64,000 nt of DNA, from positions 2,785,471 through 2,849,470 of the forward strand of contig NZ_LMFY01000001.1 in assembly GCF_001426995.1 (NCBI RefSeq). Reading direction: 5' to 3'. The notes beneath the pieces are model-generated. The model ran no database searches. It was given only the letters and a program-made list of their open reading frames with translations, and had not been told where the DNA came from. This DNA is from Microbacterium sp. Root553. GTDB taxonomy: Bacteria; Actinomycetota; Actinomycetes; Actinomycetales; Microbacteriaceae. The stretch's first letter is position 1. Each line of letters begins with the position of its first letter. Position numbers and translations under genes: made by a program. Of the stretch, positions 8,107 to 15,905 are shown piece by piece.

Positions 8107-8112
8107 TAAGGT
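8107..8112 (+). promoter_or_regulatory. -10 element TAAGGT for the DUF2809 gene
   Basis: TAAGGT lies 6 nt before ATG 8119. The 6 nt in between read GAGGAG, which would otherwise look like a Shine-Dalgarno but would be too close to work. Confidence 0.45.
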
Positions 8113-8118
8113 GAGGAG

Positions 8119-8559
8119 ATGAACTCGGGTGAGGCGCGGACGATCGACACTCGTTCCCGTCGCCTGCGCCTTCTGGTGGATGTTCTCTTGGTTGTCGTTG
8201 CGGGGCTCGTCGTGTTTATGGAGGCCGGCGGGACGTGGTGGGGCGGTCTGGCTGGCGACGCGCTGTACGCCGCGCTGATCTACCTCATCGTCGCCATCGC
8301 ATTTCCGCGAACGAAGGTCACGGCCATCGCCGCCGTCGCGTTCGCCATCTGCGCGGCCATCGAACTGTTCCAGCTGACGGGAATGCCAACGACCTGGGCG
8401 GATACCTTCTGGCCCGTTCGGCTGGTTCTCGGAGTGGGGTTCGACCCGCTCGACCTGGTCGCGTACGCAGTGGGCGCCGCCGCTGCGGCCGGCTACGACA
8501 CGGTACTCGGGCGCGACGGACACCGAGCGCGTGCCCGCCACACAGCGAACCCCTCTTGA
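8119..8559 (+). CDS. DUF2809 family membrane protein
   Basis: Small integral membrane protein of 146 aa with about four TM helices (near 20-38, 42-62, 70-88 and 108-130). The segment IELFQLTGMPTTW followed by RLVLGVGFDPLDLVAYAVG is the hallmark of DUF2809, a family of unknown function related to VanZ-like proteins. The ATG at 8119 follows the tRNA-Ala terminator and has TAAGGT 6 nt upstream. It stands alone: the next gene begins 131 nt later with its own Shine-Dalgarno. The C-terminal 20 residues are basic and probably cytoplasmic. Function unknown. Confidence 0.85.
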   Translation: MNSGEARTIDTRSRRLRLLVDVLLVVVAGLVVFMEAGGTWWGGLAGDALYAALIYLIVAIAFPRTKVTAIAAVAFAICAAIELFQLTGMPTTWADTFWPVRLVLGVGFDPLDLVAYAVGAAAAAGYDTVLGRDGHRARARHTANPS

Positions 8560-8690
8560 GGTGGACAGCGCTCCGTGTCACCACGTCTCCATCCCCAGCG
8601 CCAGGGACTTGCTATCTGCGGTCGTCCTGGATAGAAAGGCGAGGCCGTCCTTGATCTCCTTGGCGGCTCTTCGACCACTGGAGGCTACGG

Positions 8691-9824
8691 GTGCTGGGAC
8701 TGTTTCGACGCGCTGAGACGATGATCGACAGCGCGGTGCCCCGCACCGAGCCCGGGCTCTGGTCGCGCGGGCTCGGCCTCGCTGCGACGAGGAGCCTGCA
8801 GACGCTCGCGGTGCTCGCGCTCGTCGCGGTGGGTGTGCTGGTCATCACGCAGCTGTCCCTCGTCTTCATCCCGGTGACCATCGCCCTGATCCTGGCGTGT
8901 GCGATCCATCCGCTCGTCGCCTTCATGCGCCGGCGCGGCGTCCCCTCGATCCTCGCGACCTGGATCGCGCTGATCGGCATCATCGTGGTGCTGGGCGGCG
9001 TCGTCTGGGTGATCGTGCTCACCGTGCGCTCCCAGTGGGACGACCTGGTCGATTCCGCCAGCGACGGCATCGCCCAGGTGACGTCATGGCTGAACACCCT
9101 CCCCTTCGATTTCGCGTCGATCGACCTCGACGATGTCTGGGCCGGTGCCGGTGATTTCCTCACCAGTGCCTCGTTCGGACGCGGGGCGCTCGCCGGCGTC
9201 TCCGCGACCGCGAGCTTCTTCACCGGGCTCGCCCTGATGATCGTCGTGCTGTTCTTCTTCCTCAAAGACGGCCCGCGCATCTGGGAGTTCCTGCTGCGCC
9301 CGTTCACCGGTGCCAGCTACGAGCGCGCCCGTCGCATCGGCGACAAGACCGTCGACGTGTTCGGCGGCTACATCCGCGGGACCTCGATCGTCGCCGCGGC
9401 GGACGCCCTCGGCATCGGAATCGGGCTCGCGATCCTGCAGATCCCGCTGGCGCTCCCGCTCGCCGTGATCGTGTTCCTCACGGCGTTCATCCCGCTCGTG
9501 GGTGCGACGGCCGCCGGCATCCTCGCGGCGCTGGTCGCCCTCGTCACGCACGGTCCGCTGGCTGCGCTCATCGTCATCGGCATCGTGGTGCTGGTCAACC
9601 AGCTCGAAGGCAACTTCCTGCAGCCGGTCGTGATGGCGCGGTCGCTCAAGCTGCACGCCCTCGTCATCCTGCTCGCCCTGACCACCGGCACGATCCTCGG
9701 AGGGATCGTCGGCGCCGTCCTGTCGGTGCCGATCGCCGCGGTCGCGTGGGGCATCATCACGGTGTGGGACGGCGAGAACACGCCCGCCAAGCCGTTCCGC
9801 AAGAAGCGGCCCGAACAGGTCTGA
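8691..9824 (+). CDS. AI-2E family transporter
   Basis: Polytopic membrane protein of 377 aa from the AI-2E (YdbI/TqsA/PerM) family, which includes autoinducer-2 exporters and Na+/H+ antiporters. Hydrophobic helices near 40-75 and 85-110 are followed by a long extracytoplasmic loop with amphipathic helices, then FFTGLALMIVVLFFFLKDGP and the family signature region ALPLAVIVFLTAFIPLVGATAAG, INQ-like VLVNQLEGNFLQP and LGGIVGAVLSVPIAA. Length is normal for the family. GTG 8691 is preceded by GGAGG with 6-nt spacing. Substrate cannot be told from sequence. No neighbour suggests quorum sensing. Confidence 0.9.
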   Translation: MLGLFRRAETMIDSAVPRTEPGLWSRGLGLAATRSLQTLAVLALVAVGVLVITQLSLVFIPVTIALILACAIHPLVAFMRRRGVPSILATWIALIGIIVVLGGVVWVIVLTVRSQWDDLVDSASDGIAQVTSWLNTLPFDFASIDLDDVWAGAGDFLTSASFGRGALAGVSATASFFTGLALMIVVLFFFLKDGPRIWEFLLRPFTGASYERARRIGDKTVDVFGGYIRGTSIVAAADALGIGIGLAILQIPLALPLAVIVFLTAFIPLVGATAAGILAALVALVTHGPLAALIVIGIVVLVNQLEGNFLQPVVMARSLKLHALVILLALTTGTILGGIVGAVLSVPIAAVAWGIITVWDGENTPAKPFRKKRPEQV

Positions 9825-9890
9825 CCCTGCGTCGCGTCGGGCCACCACCGGCCGTGACGCGGACTGCTCGGAGACTCTTCTGACTCGTGC

Positions 9891-9896
9891 CAGACT
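9891..9896 (+). promoter_or_regulatory. Candidate -10 (CAGACT) before the gene at 9903
   Basis: CAGACT, 6 nt, GTG 9903; one mismatch to TAnnnT. Confidence 0.35.
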
Positions 9897-9902
9897 TGAC
9901 GG

Positions 9903-10508
9903 GTGACCGAGTCCAGGAAGCCCGCCGTCGTCCGCGGCTTCGCTGCGTCGTCGCTGGCGATCTTCATCGCTCTCGCCGGTCACCTCACCGGCGGCGGCGC
10001 GATGCCCGGACCTCTGGGAATCGTCGTGCCCTGGCTGCTCTCCGTGATGATCTGCGTCCTGCTCGCGGGACGCCGCCTCTCCCTGACTCGCATGAGCCTG
10101 TCGGTCGCCCTGAGCCAGTTCCTCTTCCACGTGCTGTTCGTGCTCGGCACCGTCGCGCCGTCGGGTGTCTCAGCGCCCCACGTGCACGGCGGGCCGATCG
10201 TGATCCCCACAGGTCCCGGCATCTCTGAGGCCGTCGTCGCCGATGGCAGCATGTGGATCGGCCACGGCATCGCCGCCCTGGTGACCGTTCTCGCCCTGCA
10301 CCGGGGCGAACGCCTGATCCTCGCCCTGCACACGCTGTCCGGGCAGGCCGTGCGATGGATGCGGCGTCGGCTCGACGCCGCGCTCGTCCGCCCCGCGCTT
10401 CCCGCTCTCGTCCGGACTCGCGGAGAGTTCCTTCTCCAGCGCGCGTCCGCCCCCGTCCACCTCACGACCCTTCGAGGCCGCGCCCCTCCGGCGATCCCTG
10501 CGATCTGA
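9903..10508 (+). CDS. Small membrane protein heading the copper/DyP gene run
   Basis: Protein of 201 aa with about four TM helices (near 12-32, 36-55, 62-84 and 115-135) and an extracytoplasmic segment APHVHGGP that looks metal-friendly. The C-terminal 65 residues are Arg-rich and hydrophilic, presumably cytoplasmic. I do not recognise a named family. GTG 9903 follows CAGACT by 6 nt, another possible leaderless start. It lies 119 nt upstream of copC on the same strand, so a copper-related role is suggested only by position and by the His-containing loop. Confidence 0.7.
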   Translation: MTESRKPAVVRGFAASSLAIFIALAGHLTGGGAMPGPLGIVVPWLLSVMICVLLAGRRLSLTRMSLSVALSQFLFHVLFVLGTVAPSGVSAPHVHGGPIVIPTGPGISEAVVADGSMWIGHGIAALVTVLALHRGERLILALHTLSGQAVRWMRRRLDAALVRPALPALVRTRGEFLLQRASAPVHLTTLRGRAPPAIPAI

Positions 10509-10586
10509 TCCGCGCCCGCGGCCCCAAGGGCCCCGACGCGCGTCCTCGCCGTGCGCCCCTGCGCTCACGGCGCTGCACGCAGGAAC

Positions 10587-10605
10587 GACGTCGATGATCG
10601 ACGTC
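10587..10605 (+). promoter_or_regulatory. Perfect 19-bp palindrome upstream of copC (operator candidate)
   Basis: GACGTCGAT-G-ATCGACGTC is an exact inverted repeat around a single central base, 22 bp before the copC ATG. It has neither the loop nor the T run of a terminator. Its size and position suit a dimeric repressor site. The regulator is unknown and it does not obviously match a CsoR box. Confidence 0.5.
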
Positions 10606-10627
10606 CGTCGAAAGGTCTCCCTCTCCC

Positions 10628-11227
10628 ATGTCCCCTCTCCGCAGATCTGCGGTGGGGCTGGCGCTGGCCGCCGTCGCGGTGTTCGCGTCGGCCGTCCCCG
10701 CGTCCGCCCACGACCAACTCGTCTCGAGCACCCCCGGCGACGGGGAACAGCTCGCGTCCGCACCCTCGACCGTCTCTATGACGTTCTCGGGCGAACTGCT
10801 CGTGCTGGATTCCGAGCTGACCGGTGCCGTCGTGCTCGTCGTCGACGAGTCCGGCACGGACTGGGTGACCGGCCCGGTGACGGTCGCCGGGAACACGGTG
10901 ACCGCGCCGGTGGATCCTGAGATGCCGGTGGCCGGCTACCAGGTGCGGTGGCAGGTCGTATCGGAGGACGGACACCCGATCTCGGGCGTCATCCCCTTCA
11001 CGATCGGCGACGCCGAGCCGATGCCGATCGGCGCGACGTCGGCCGGCGACCAGCCGGCCGACGGAGCAGCCACGACCGGCTCGACCCCTGCCGCAGATCA
11101 GATCGCCGACGAGACGGGCGGTGCCACCAGGGTGCTGCTCGTCGGAGCAGGCGGGGCGGCCGTGGCCGCGCTCGCCTTCGTCCTGTATCGAATCCTTCGT
11201 CGTCCTCGCACGACAGATGAGCTGTGA
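10628..11227 (+). CDS. copC: CopC-domain extracytoplasmic copper-binding protein
   Basis: Protein of 199 aa. A signal peptide ends at PASA, so the mature protein would begin with His28 (HDQLVSSTPGDG). In CopC this N-terminal His forms the Cu(II) site with a second His, here probably in VVSEDGHPISGVIPF near residue 118. The Ig-like CopC domain covers about 28-127; a linker rich in Ala, Thr and Asp and a C-terminal TM helix (near 165-190) anchor it in the membrane. There is no fused CopD permease domain as in YcnJ proteins. It is followed by PCuAC, DyP and PepSY-TM genes with overlaps or gaps of only a few bases. Likely role: binding or delivery of copper outside the membrane. Confidence 0.9.
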   Translation: MSPLRRSAVGLALAAVAVFASAVPASAHDQLVSSTPGDGEQLASAPSTVSMTFSGELLVLDSELTGAVVLVVDESGTDWVTGPVTVAGNTVTAPVDPEMPVAGYQVRWQVVSEDGHPISGVIPFTIGDAEPMPIGATSAGDQPADGAATTGSTPAADQIADETGGATRVLLVGAGGAAVAALAFVLYRILRRPRTTDEL

Positions 11228-11238
11228 AAGGCACCATC

Positions 11239-11772
11239 ATGCACACCACCCCCCTTTCCCGAGTGACCGCGATCCTCACGGTCTCGCTGCTCGCCCTCAC
11301 CGGCTGCGCGGCCGGCAGCGCCCCCGCCGAGACGAAGAGCGCCCCTGCGGGCGACGTCGTCACGATCGACGATGCCTGGGTCAAGGCAGCCGACGACGGC
11401 ATGTCGGCCGCGTTCGGCGTCCTCTCCAACAGCGGCGACGAGGATGTGACCGTGGTCTCGGTCTCATCCCCCGCCTCCGACATGATGGAGCTCCACGAGA
11501 CCGTCGAGAACGAATCCGGCGAGATGGTCATGCGCGAGATCGAGGGCGGATTCGTCATCCCCGCCGGCTCGGAGCTCACGCTGGAGCCGGGCGGGAACCA
11601 CATCATGCTGATGGATCTCACCGCGCCGCTGCTCGCCGGTGACGAGGCGACGTTCACCCTCACATTCTCCGACGACTCGACCTACGAGTTCACCGCTCCG
11701 GTGAAGGACTACTCGGGCGCGAACGAGAACTACGAAGACGGCTCCGAGCACGAAGAGGGCATGGATCACTGA
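11239..11772 (+). CDS. PCuAC-type copper chaperone lipoprotein
   Basis: Protein of 177 aa. The N-terminus is a lipoprotein signal ending in LLALTGC, so the mature protein is lipid-anchored. The Cu(I) motif of the PCuAC (DUF461) family is visible: MMELHETV, then GEMVMRE, then NHIMLMDL, giving the H-x(n)-M-x(n)-H-x-M ligand set. The tail after the domain is acidic with two His (SEHEEGMDH). ATG 11239 is preferred because GAAAGG lies 7 nt upstream; a GTG at 11224 would overlap the copC stop but precedes the signal peptide without need. Such chaperones deliver Cu(I) to cytochrome oxidase or secreted cuproproteins. The DyP ATG overlaps its stop by one base. Confidence 0.9.
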   Translation: MHTTPLSRVTAILTVSLLALTGCAAGSAPAETKSAPAGDVVTIDDAWVKAADDGMSAAFGVLSNSGDEDVTVVSVSSPASDMMELHETVENESGEMVMREIEGGFVIPAGSELTLEPGGNHIMLMDLTAPLLAGDEATFTLTFSDDSTYEFTAPVKDYSGANENYEDGSEHEEGMDH

Positions 11773-13013
11773 TGGCGGCGCCCACTGAGGGCGCCCGCTC
11801 CCGTCGCTCCGGGTCGACCCGGCGGCAGTTCCTCCTCGGAGGAGCTGTCGCCGGTGTCGGCGCGGTCGCGGCGGTGGGAGCGGACATCGCCCTGAATCGA
11901 CCCTCGACGGACAGCACGGCCGTCTCGACCCCGATGAACGGAACGGAGACCGTGCCGTTCTTCGGCGCACATCAGGCCGGGGTGGACACCGCCGCCCAGG
12001 CGCACGGGGTCTTCGTGGCCCTCGATCTGCACGACGACACCGACAGGACCGCGCTGACCCGCCTGATGCGCATCCTCACGGACGACGCCGCGCGCCTCAC
12101 CCAGGGACGGCCCGCGCTCGCGGACTCCGAACCCGAGCTCGCGCTCTCTCCGGCACGCCTCACCGTCACGTTCGGCTTCGGTCCCGGATTCGTCGCGCGG
12201 GCGGGCGGCACCCCGCCTGCCTGGCTCGCTCCCCTCCCCGCCTTCCGCGTGGATCGGCTGCAGCCCGAGTTCTCCGACGGAGACCTGCTGCTGCAGATCG
12301 CCGGAGACGATCCGCTGACTGTCGCCCACGCTCTGCGGATGCTGTTGAAGGATGCCCGCGGGTTCGCCGGCATCCGCTGGACCCAACAGGGTTTTCGCCG
12401 CGCCTACGGCACCGAGCGTCCGGGTACCACCATGCGGAACCTGTTCGGCCAGGTCGACGGCACCGCCAACCCGGAGCCAGGGACGGCCGACTTCGACCGG
12501 ATCGTGTGGACCGAGGAGGGCTGGCTCTCCGGAGGGACGGGCATGGTCATCCGCCGCATCCGCATGGACCTCGACAAGTGGGACCGCCTCGATCGCAGCG
12601 GCCGCGATGCCTCGGTCGGCCGGACTCTCGCGAACGGCGCGCCCCTCACCGGCACGAAGGAGTTCGACGAGCCGGACTTCGAGGCGAAGACCGCGATCGG
12701 CTTCCCCGTCATCCCCGCGTTCGCGCACATCCGGCGCGCTCGCGGCGACGGGGCGGAGCGGATCTTCCGGCGCGGCTACAACTACGACGAGCGTCCGAGC
12801 GGCGCCGAGGTCTCGGAGTCGGGCCTGCTCTTCGTGTCCTTCCAGGCTGACATCGAACGCCAGTTCACGCCGATGCAGAAACGCCTCGACGAGCTGGACC
12901 TGCTCAACGAGTGGACCGTGCCGATCGGCTCGGCCGTGTTCGCCGTGCCACCGGGATGCGCCGAGGGCGGGTTCATCGGTGAGACCCTTCTCACGGGAGG
13001 GGTGGGCGCATGA
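11772..13013 (+). CDS. Tat-exported Dyp-type haem peroxidase
   Basis: Protein of 413 aa of the dye-decolorising peroxidase family (EfeB/DtpA-like). A twin-arginine signal, STRRQFLLGG followed by a hydrophobic AVAGVGAVAAVGAD stretch, indicates folded export. The family motif GxxDG is present as GQVDG near 224-228 with the catalytic Asp; a proximal haem His is probably H in FAHIRRA near 318, and the distal Arg is in the RRGYNYDE region. It is translationally coupled to the PCuAC gene (TGATG) and its stop overlaps the PepSY start (ATGA). In Streptomyces a Tat-exported DyP acts together with Sco and PCuAC-type copper chaperones; a similar role is inferred here. An iron-uptake EfeB role is less likely because no efeU or efeO is present. 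Confidence 0.92.
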   Translation: MAAPTEGARSRRSGSTRRQFLLGGAVAGVGAVAAVGADIALNRPSTDSTAVSTPMNGTETVPFFGAHQAGVDTAAQAHGVFVALDLHDDTDRTALTRLMRILTDDAARLTQGRPALADSEPELALSPARLTVTFGFGPGFVARAGGTPPAWLAPLPAFRVDRLQPEFSDGDLLLQIAGDDPLTVAHALRMLLKDARGFAGIRWTQQGFRRAYGTERPGTTMRNLFGQVDGTANPEPGTADFDRIVWTEEGWLSGGTGMVIRRIRMDLDKWDRLDRSGRDASVGRTLANGAPLTGTKEFDEPDFEAKTAIGFPVIPAFAHIRRARGDGAERIFRRGYNYDERPSGAEVSESGLLFVSFQADIERQFTPMQKRLDELDLLNEWTVPIGSAVFAVPPGCAEGGFIGETLLTGGVGA

Positions 13014-14461
13014 GCGTGCGTGAACGCGCCGTCGTCTCACCTCCGGCTCCCGGCGGGCCGCCTCGGCGACGCGGCGGCTCCCGTCTCGGCGCACTGCTGC
13101 TGCGTCTGCACTTCTACGCCGGGATCCTGGTGGGCCCGTTCATCCTCGTCGCGGCGCTCAGCGGCGCGCTCTACGCCCTGACCCCGCAACTCGAGCAGGC
13201 CGTGTACGCCCACGAGCTGCATGCGCCGGCACCGGACTCCACGGTGCCGCTCGCCGCGCAGATCGAGGCCGCGAACACGCACGTGGGCGAGGGGACGGCG
13301 CTGTTCGCCGTGCGCCCGGCACCGGAACCCGGAGACACGACGCGCATCATGTACGCCGTGGACGGCCTCGGCCCGAGCGAGTCACTGGCCGTGTTCGTCG
13401 ACCCCGGCACAGCGGAGATCCGTGGGGAGCTGGTGGTCTACGGCACCAGCGGCGCCACTCCGCTGCGCACCTGGGTCAGCAACCTGCACCGCACGCTGAA
13501 CCTCGGCGACCCCGGCCGGTTGTACAGCGAGCTCGCGGCCTCCTGGCTCGGGATCGTCGCCATCGCCGGCATCGCGCTCTGGGTCATCCGGCTGCGCAAG
13601 GCCAGGGTCAAGCGCGATCTGCTCCGCCCCGACCCGGCCCACCGGGGGTATCGCAGGCTGTTCGGCTGGCACGCCTCGCTCGGCGTGTGGGTGCTTCTGG
13701 GAGCACTGTTCCTGTCAGCCACGGGAATCACCTGGTCGCAGTACGCCGGGGCGAACGTCGACAGTCTGCGGGCAGCCCTCGACTGGGGAACCCCTACGGT
13801 CAGCACCAGCCTCGACGGCACGACGACCGGGTCCGACGGACATGCGCATCATCACGGGGCAGAGAGCGCCCCCAGCGGATCGGCGAACCCGGCGACGTTC
13901 GACGCCGTCCTCGCGATCGCGCAACGGCAGAACGTCAACACCGGACAGGTGGAGATCAAGCCGCCCGCCGAGCCCGGGGCGGCCTGGACGGTCCGCGAGA
14001 TCAAGACGGGATTCCCCACCGAATCCGACTCCCTCGCGATCGACGGAACCACCATGCAGGTCGTCGACCGCGTCGACTTCGCCGACATCCCGCTCGCAGC
14101 CAAACTCGCGAGCTGGGGCATCAACATCCACATGGGGGTGATGTTCGGACTCGCCAATCAGATCGTGCTGTTCGTCGTCGCCCTCGCCATCGCCGCCATG
14201 GTCGTGCTCGGCTACCTGATGTGGTGGCGACGGCGTCCGCGTCGCGACCCGTCGCGGATCGTCGGAAGCCCTCCCGGGCGGGCGCTCCGAGGGGCGCCGT
14301 GGTGGGAGATCGGGATCGTCGCGGTCGCAGCGGTCCTCGTCGGTCTCTGGCTGCCGTTGGTCGGCTGGACGCTGCTGGGGTTCCTCGTCCTCGACACCCT
14401 GATCCCCTGGGTTCGCCGCGCGGCACGCGCCCGTCGGCCACGGGGACATCAGGAGGTGTGA
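13010..14461 (+). CDS. PepSY-associated TM protein with His-rich loop
   Basis: Protein of 483 aa of the PepSY_TM family, often found with metal uptake or reduction systems. TM segments appear near 28-55 (LHFYAGILVGPFILVAALSG), 180-200, 230-255 (GVWVLLGALFLSATGITW), 375-400 and, at the C-terminus, 435-470. A large extracytoplasmic loop after the first helix carries a PepSY-like domain, and a second loop contains SDGHAHHHGAES near residues 275-286, a likely metal-binding patch. The ATG overlaps the DyP stop (ATGA). It may act as a membrane reductase or metal permease partner; no haem-binding pattern can be proven by eye. It closes the copper/DyP run. Confidence 0.85.
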   Translation: MSVRERAVVSPPAPGGPPRRRGGSRLGALLLRLHFYAGILVGPFILVAALSGALYALTPQLEQAVYAHELHAPAPDSTVPLAAQIEAANTHVGEGTALFAVRPAPEPGDTTRIMYAVDGLGPSESLAVFVDPGTAEIRGELVVYGTSGATPLRTWVSNLHRTLNLGDPGRLYSELAASWLGIVAIAGIALWVIRLRKARVKRDLLRPDPAHRGYRRLFGWHASLGVWVLLGALFLSATGITWSQYAGANVDSLRAALDWGTPTVSTSLDGTTTGSDGHAHHHGAESAPSGSANPATFDAVLAIAQRQNVNTGQVEIKPPAEPGAAWTVREIKTGFPTESDSLAIDGTTMQVVDRVDFADIPLAAKLASWGINIHMGVMFGLANQIVLFVVALAIAAMVVLGYLMWWRRRPRRDPSRIVGSPPGRALRGAPWWEIGIVAVAAVLVGLWLPLVGWTLLGFLVLDTLIPWVRRAARARRPRGHQEV

Positions 14462-14521
14462 CGCCGGCTACCCTCCGCCGACGATGCCGTCAACCCGCTG
14501 CCGCACGACCGGTGAGCATTC

Positions 14522-14527
14522 TATGGT
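14522..14527 (+). promoter_or_regulatory. Candidate -10 (TATGGT) for the 62-aa gene
   Basis: TATGGT, 28 nt before ATG 14556; weak TGCCGC at 14499-14504 could be the -35 with a 17-nt spacer. Confidence 0.4.
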
Positions 14528-14555
14528 CGCCATCACACACACGAGAGGAGTCACC

Positions 14556-14744
14556 ATGTCCACACCGATCCCCCCGCTGGTCCCGCGACCCGACGACGAC
14601 GGCGACATCGACGCAGTGCCGCACCGCGAGGTCGATGGCGAAAAGGTCCTCGACACCGATGTCGACGCGGATCAGGTCGACGGCGCCACCGCTGACAGAC
14701 TCGCAGCGGAGCAGCCGACGGATCCCGACGCGGATGCCGACTGA
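14556..14744 (+). CDS. Small, strongly acidic protein (62 aa)
   Basis: Hydrophilic protein of 62 aa beginning MSTPIPPLVPRPDDDGD and ending in DPDADAD; about a third of residues are Asp or Glu. No TM segment, no Cys, no recognised domain. ATG 14556 is supported by GAGAGGAG 5 nt upstream, whereas the in-frame upstream ATG has no such site. The following bases form a strong terminator, so it is a monocistronic unit or the last gene after the PepSY gene. Similar short acidic proteins of unknown role are common in Microbacteriaceae. Function unknown. Confidence 0.65.
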   Translation: MSTPIPPLVPRPDDDGDIDAVPHREVDGEKVLDTDVDADQVDGATADRLAAEQPTDPDADAD

Positions 14745-14776
14745 ACCGCTTCGCGACCGAACCGACTCATGACTGC

Positions 14777-14806
14777 GGGGCAGGGCCACCGAGGTGGCCC
14801 TGCCCC
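14777..14806. terminator. Bidirectional hairpin terminator
   Basis: A 14-bp perfect inverted repeat (GGGGCAGGGCCACC and its complement) with a 2-nt centre, between convergent genes ending at 14744 and 14830. Confidence 0.75.
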
Positions 14807-14829
14807 ACAGTCTGTGCTCTGTGCGTCTT

Positions 14830-15114
14830 TCAGGTGGCGTAGAGCGGTGGCAGGTGCGGGATGGCTATCGGCCTCGTCGCCCTGCTCGGATCCTGGATCC
14901 GCGCGACCTCGTCGAGCACCTCCTGCGCATTCGCGTACCGTGCCGACAGCGGCAGGTCGCGAAGCCAGACGACCTCGACATCGGTGTCGGCATACTCGTA
15001 GATGCATCCGACCACGTTGCGCGGGTCGTCGGGCGAATAGCGACGATCGTTGATCACCCACTCCGACGGAGTGACACGGTGAAGAACGTATCTCGGCTCT
15101 GGATCTCCTGTCAT
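14830..15114 (-). CDS. Hypothetical protein, 94 aa
   Basis: Soluble protein of 94 aa (MTGDPEPRYVLHRVTPSEWVINDRRY...). It contains a DPRNVVGCIYEYADTDVEVVWLRDLP core that looks like a small alpha/beta fold and a C-terminal helix with QEVLDEVARI. ATG 15114 is supported by GGAGGG 7 nt upstream; an in-frame ATG 18 nt earlier lacks a site. It stands alone between convergent and tandem neighbours. I do not recognise the family; it resembles other short actinobacterial proteins of unknown role. Confidence 0.7.
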   Translation of the reverse strand: MTGDPEPRYVLHRVTPSEWVINDRRYSPDDPRNVVGCIYEYADTDVEVVWLRDLPLSARYANAQEVLDEVARIQDPSRATRPIAIPHLPPLYAT

Positions 15115-15214
15115 GCGGTTTCCCTCCAACACTCGTCCCCAGCTTTCATCATCCGCCGAGGATGTGCGGGTGCACAGCCCCTTGACAGAGGTTCGCGGGG
15201 GTCGAGCGCGGAGT

Positions 15215-15904
15215 TCAGCCCGCAGGGCGGATCGTCAGATCCGTCAGCGCGGCGTCGTCCGGGAGGTCGAGTGCCGTCAGGATCATGGACGCGACGGAGT
15301 CGGCGGTGATGAATCGCTCGGCATCGTATTCGCGCCCCTCCTGCTGATGCACGCGCTCCTGCATCGGAGTCGCGGTGCGGCCCGGATAGATCGACGTCAC
15401 TCGCACCCCGTGCTCCGACTCCTCGGCACGCAGGGAGTCGGCCAGCGCCTTGAGACCGTGCTTGGAGGCGGCGTACGCCGACCACCCCGCGTGGGCGTGC
15501 AGGCCGGCACCGGAGTTCACGAACACGACCCTGGCACGGGAGACGCGCAGCACCGGCAGCAGGAGACGCGTCAGTTCCGCGGGCCCCACGAGATTGACAG
15601 CGAGCTGCTGCTCCCAGAGGTTCGCGGGCAGGTCGGCCACCGGACCGAGGTCGACGACACCCGCGACATGGATCAGCGAGTCGATGCGCTCGGGAAGGGG
15701 CTGCTTCGAGAGCGCCCACGACAGCCGTCCCGGCTGCGCGAGGTCGCCGACGAGCGCGGTGGCGCCCGGGAGTCCGGCGGTGATCTCCCTCGCTCGACCC
15801 GCATCGCGGGCGAGGACGGTCACCTGATCGCCGCGCTCGAGAAGGCGGCGCGCGACGACGGCGCCGATCCCCGACCCGGCACCGGTGATCAGGTGTGCAC
15901 GCAT
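15215..15904 (-). CDS. Short-chain dehydrogenase/reductase
   Basis: Classical SDR of 229 aa. The cofactor motif TGAGSGIG lies at residues 7-14, NVAG-like HVAGV near 78, the catalytic Ser in VFVNSGAG near 130, and YAASK (Tyr and Lys) near 145-149. YPGRTATPMQ after the active site is typical of SDRs annotated as sepiapterin-reductase-like. NADP(H) preference is suggested by basic residues after the second strand (LARDAGRARE). ATG 15904 lies one base after the rsfS stop, so it is the last gene of the minus-strand run nadD-(380 aa)-rsfS-SDR. Substrate unknown. Confidence 0.88.
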   Translation of the reverse strand: MRAHLITGAGSGIGAVVARRLLERGDQVTVLARDAGRAREITAGLPGATALVGDLAQPGRLSWALSKQPLPERIDSLIHVAGVVDLGPVADLPANLWEQQLAVNLVGPAELTRLLLPVLRVSRARVVFVNSGAGLHAHAGWSAYAASKHGLKALADSLRAEESEHGVRVTSIYPGRTATPMQERVHQQEGREYDAERFITADSVASMILTALDLPDDAALTDLTIRPAG

Positions 15905-15905
15905 G

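Noticed and set aside
11772..13013. DyP as part of an EfeUOB iron importer.
   Set aside because: EfeU and EfeO genes are absent; neighbours are copper proteins.
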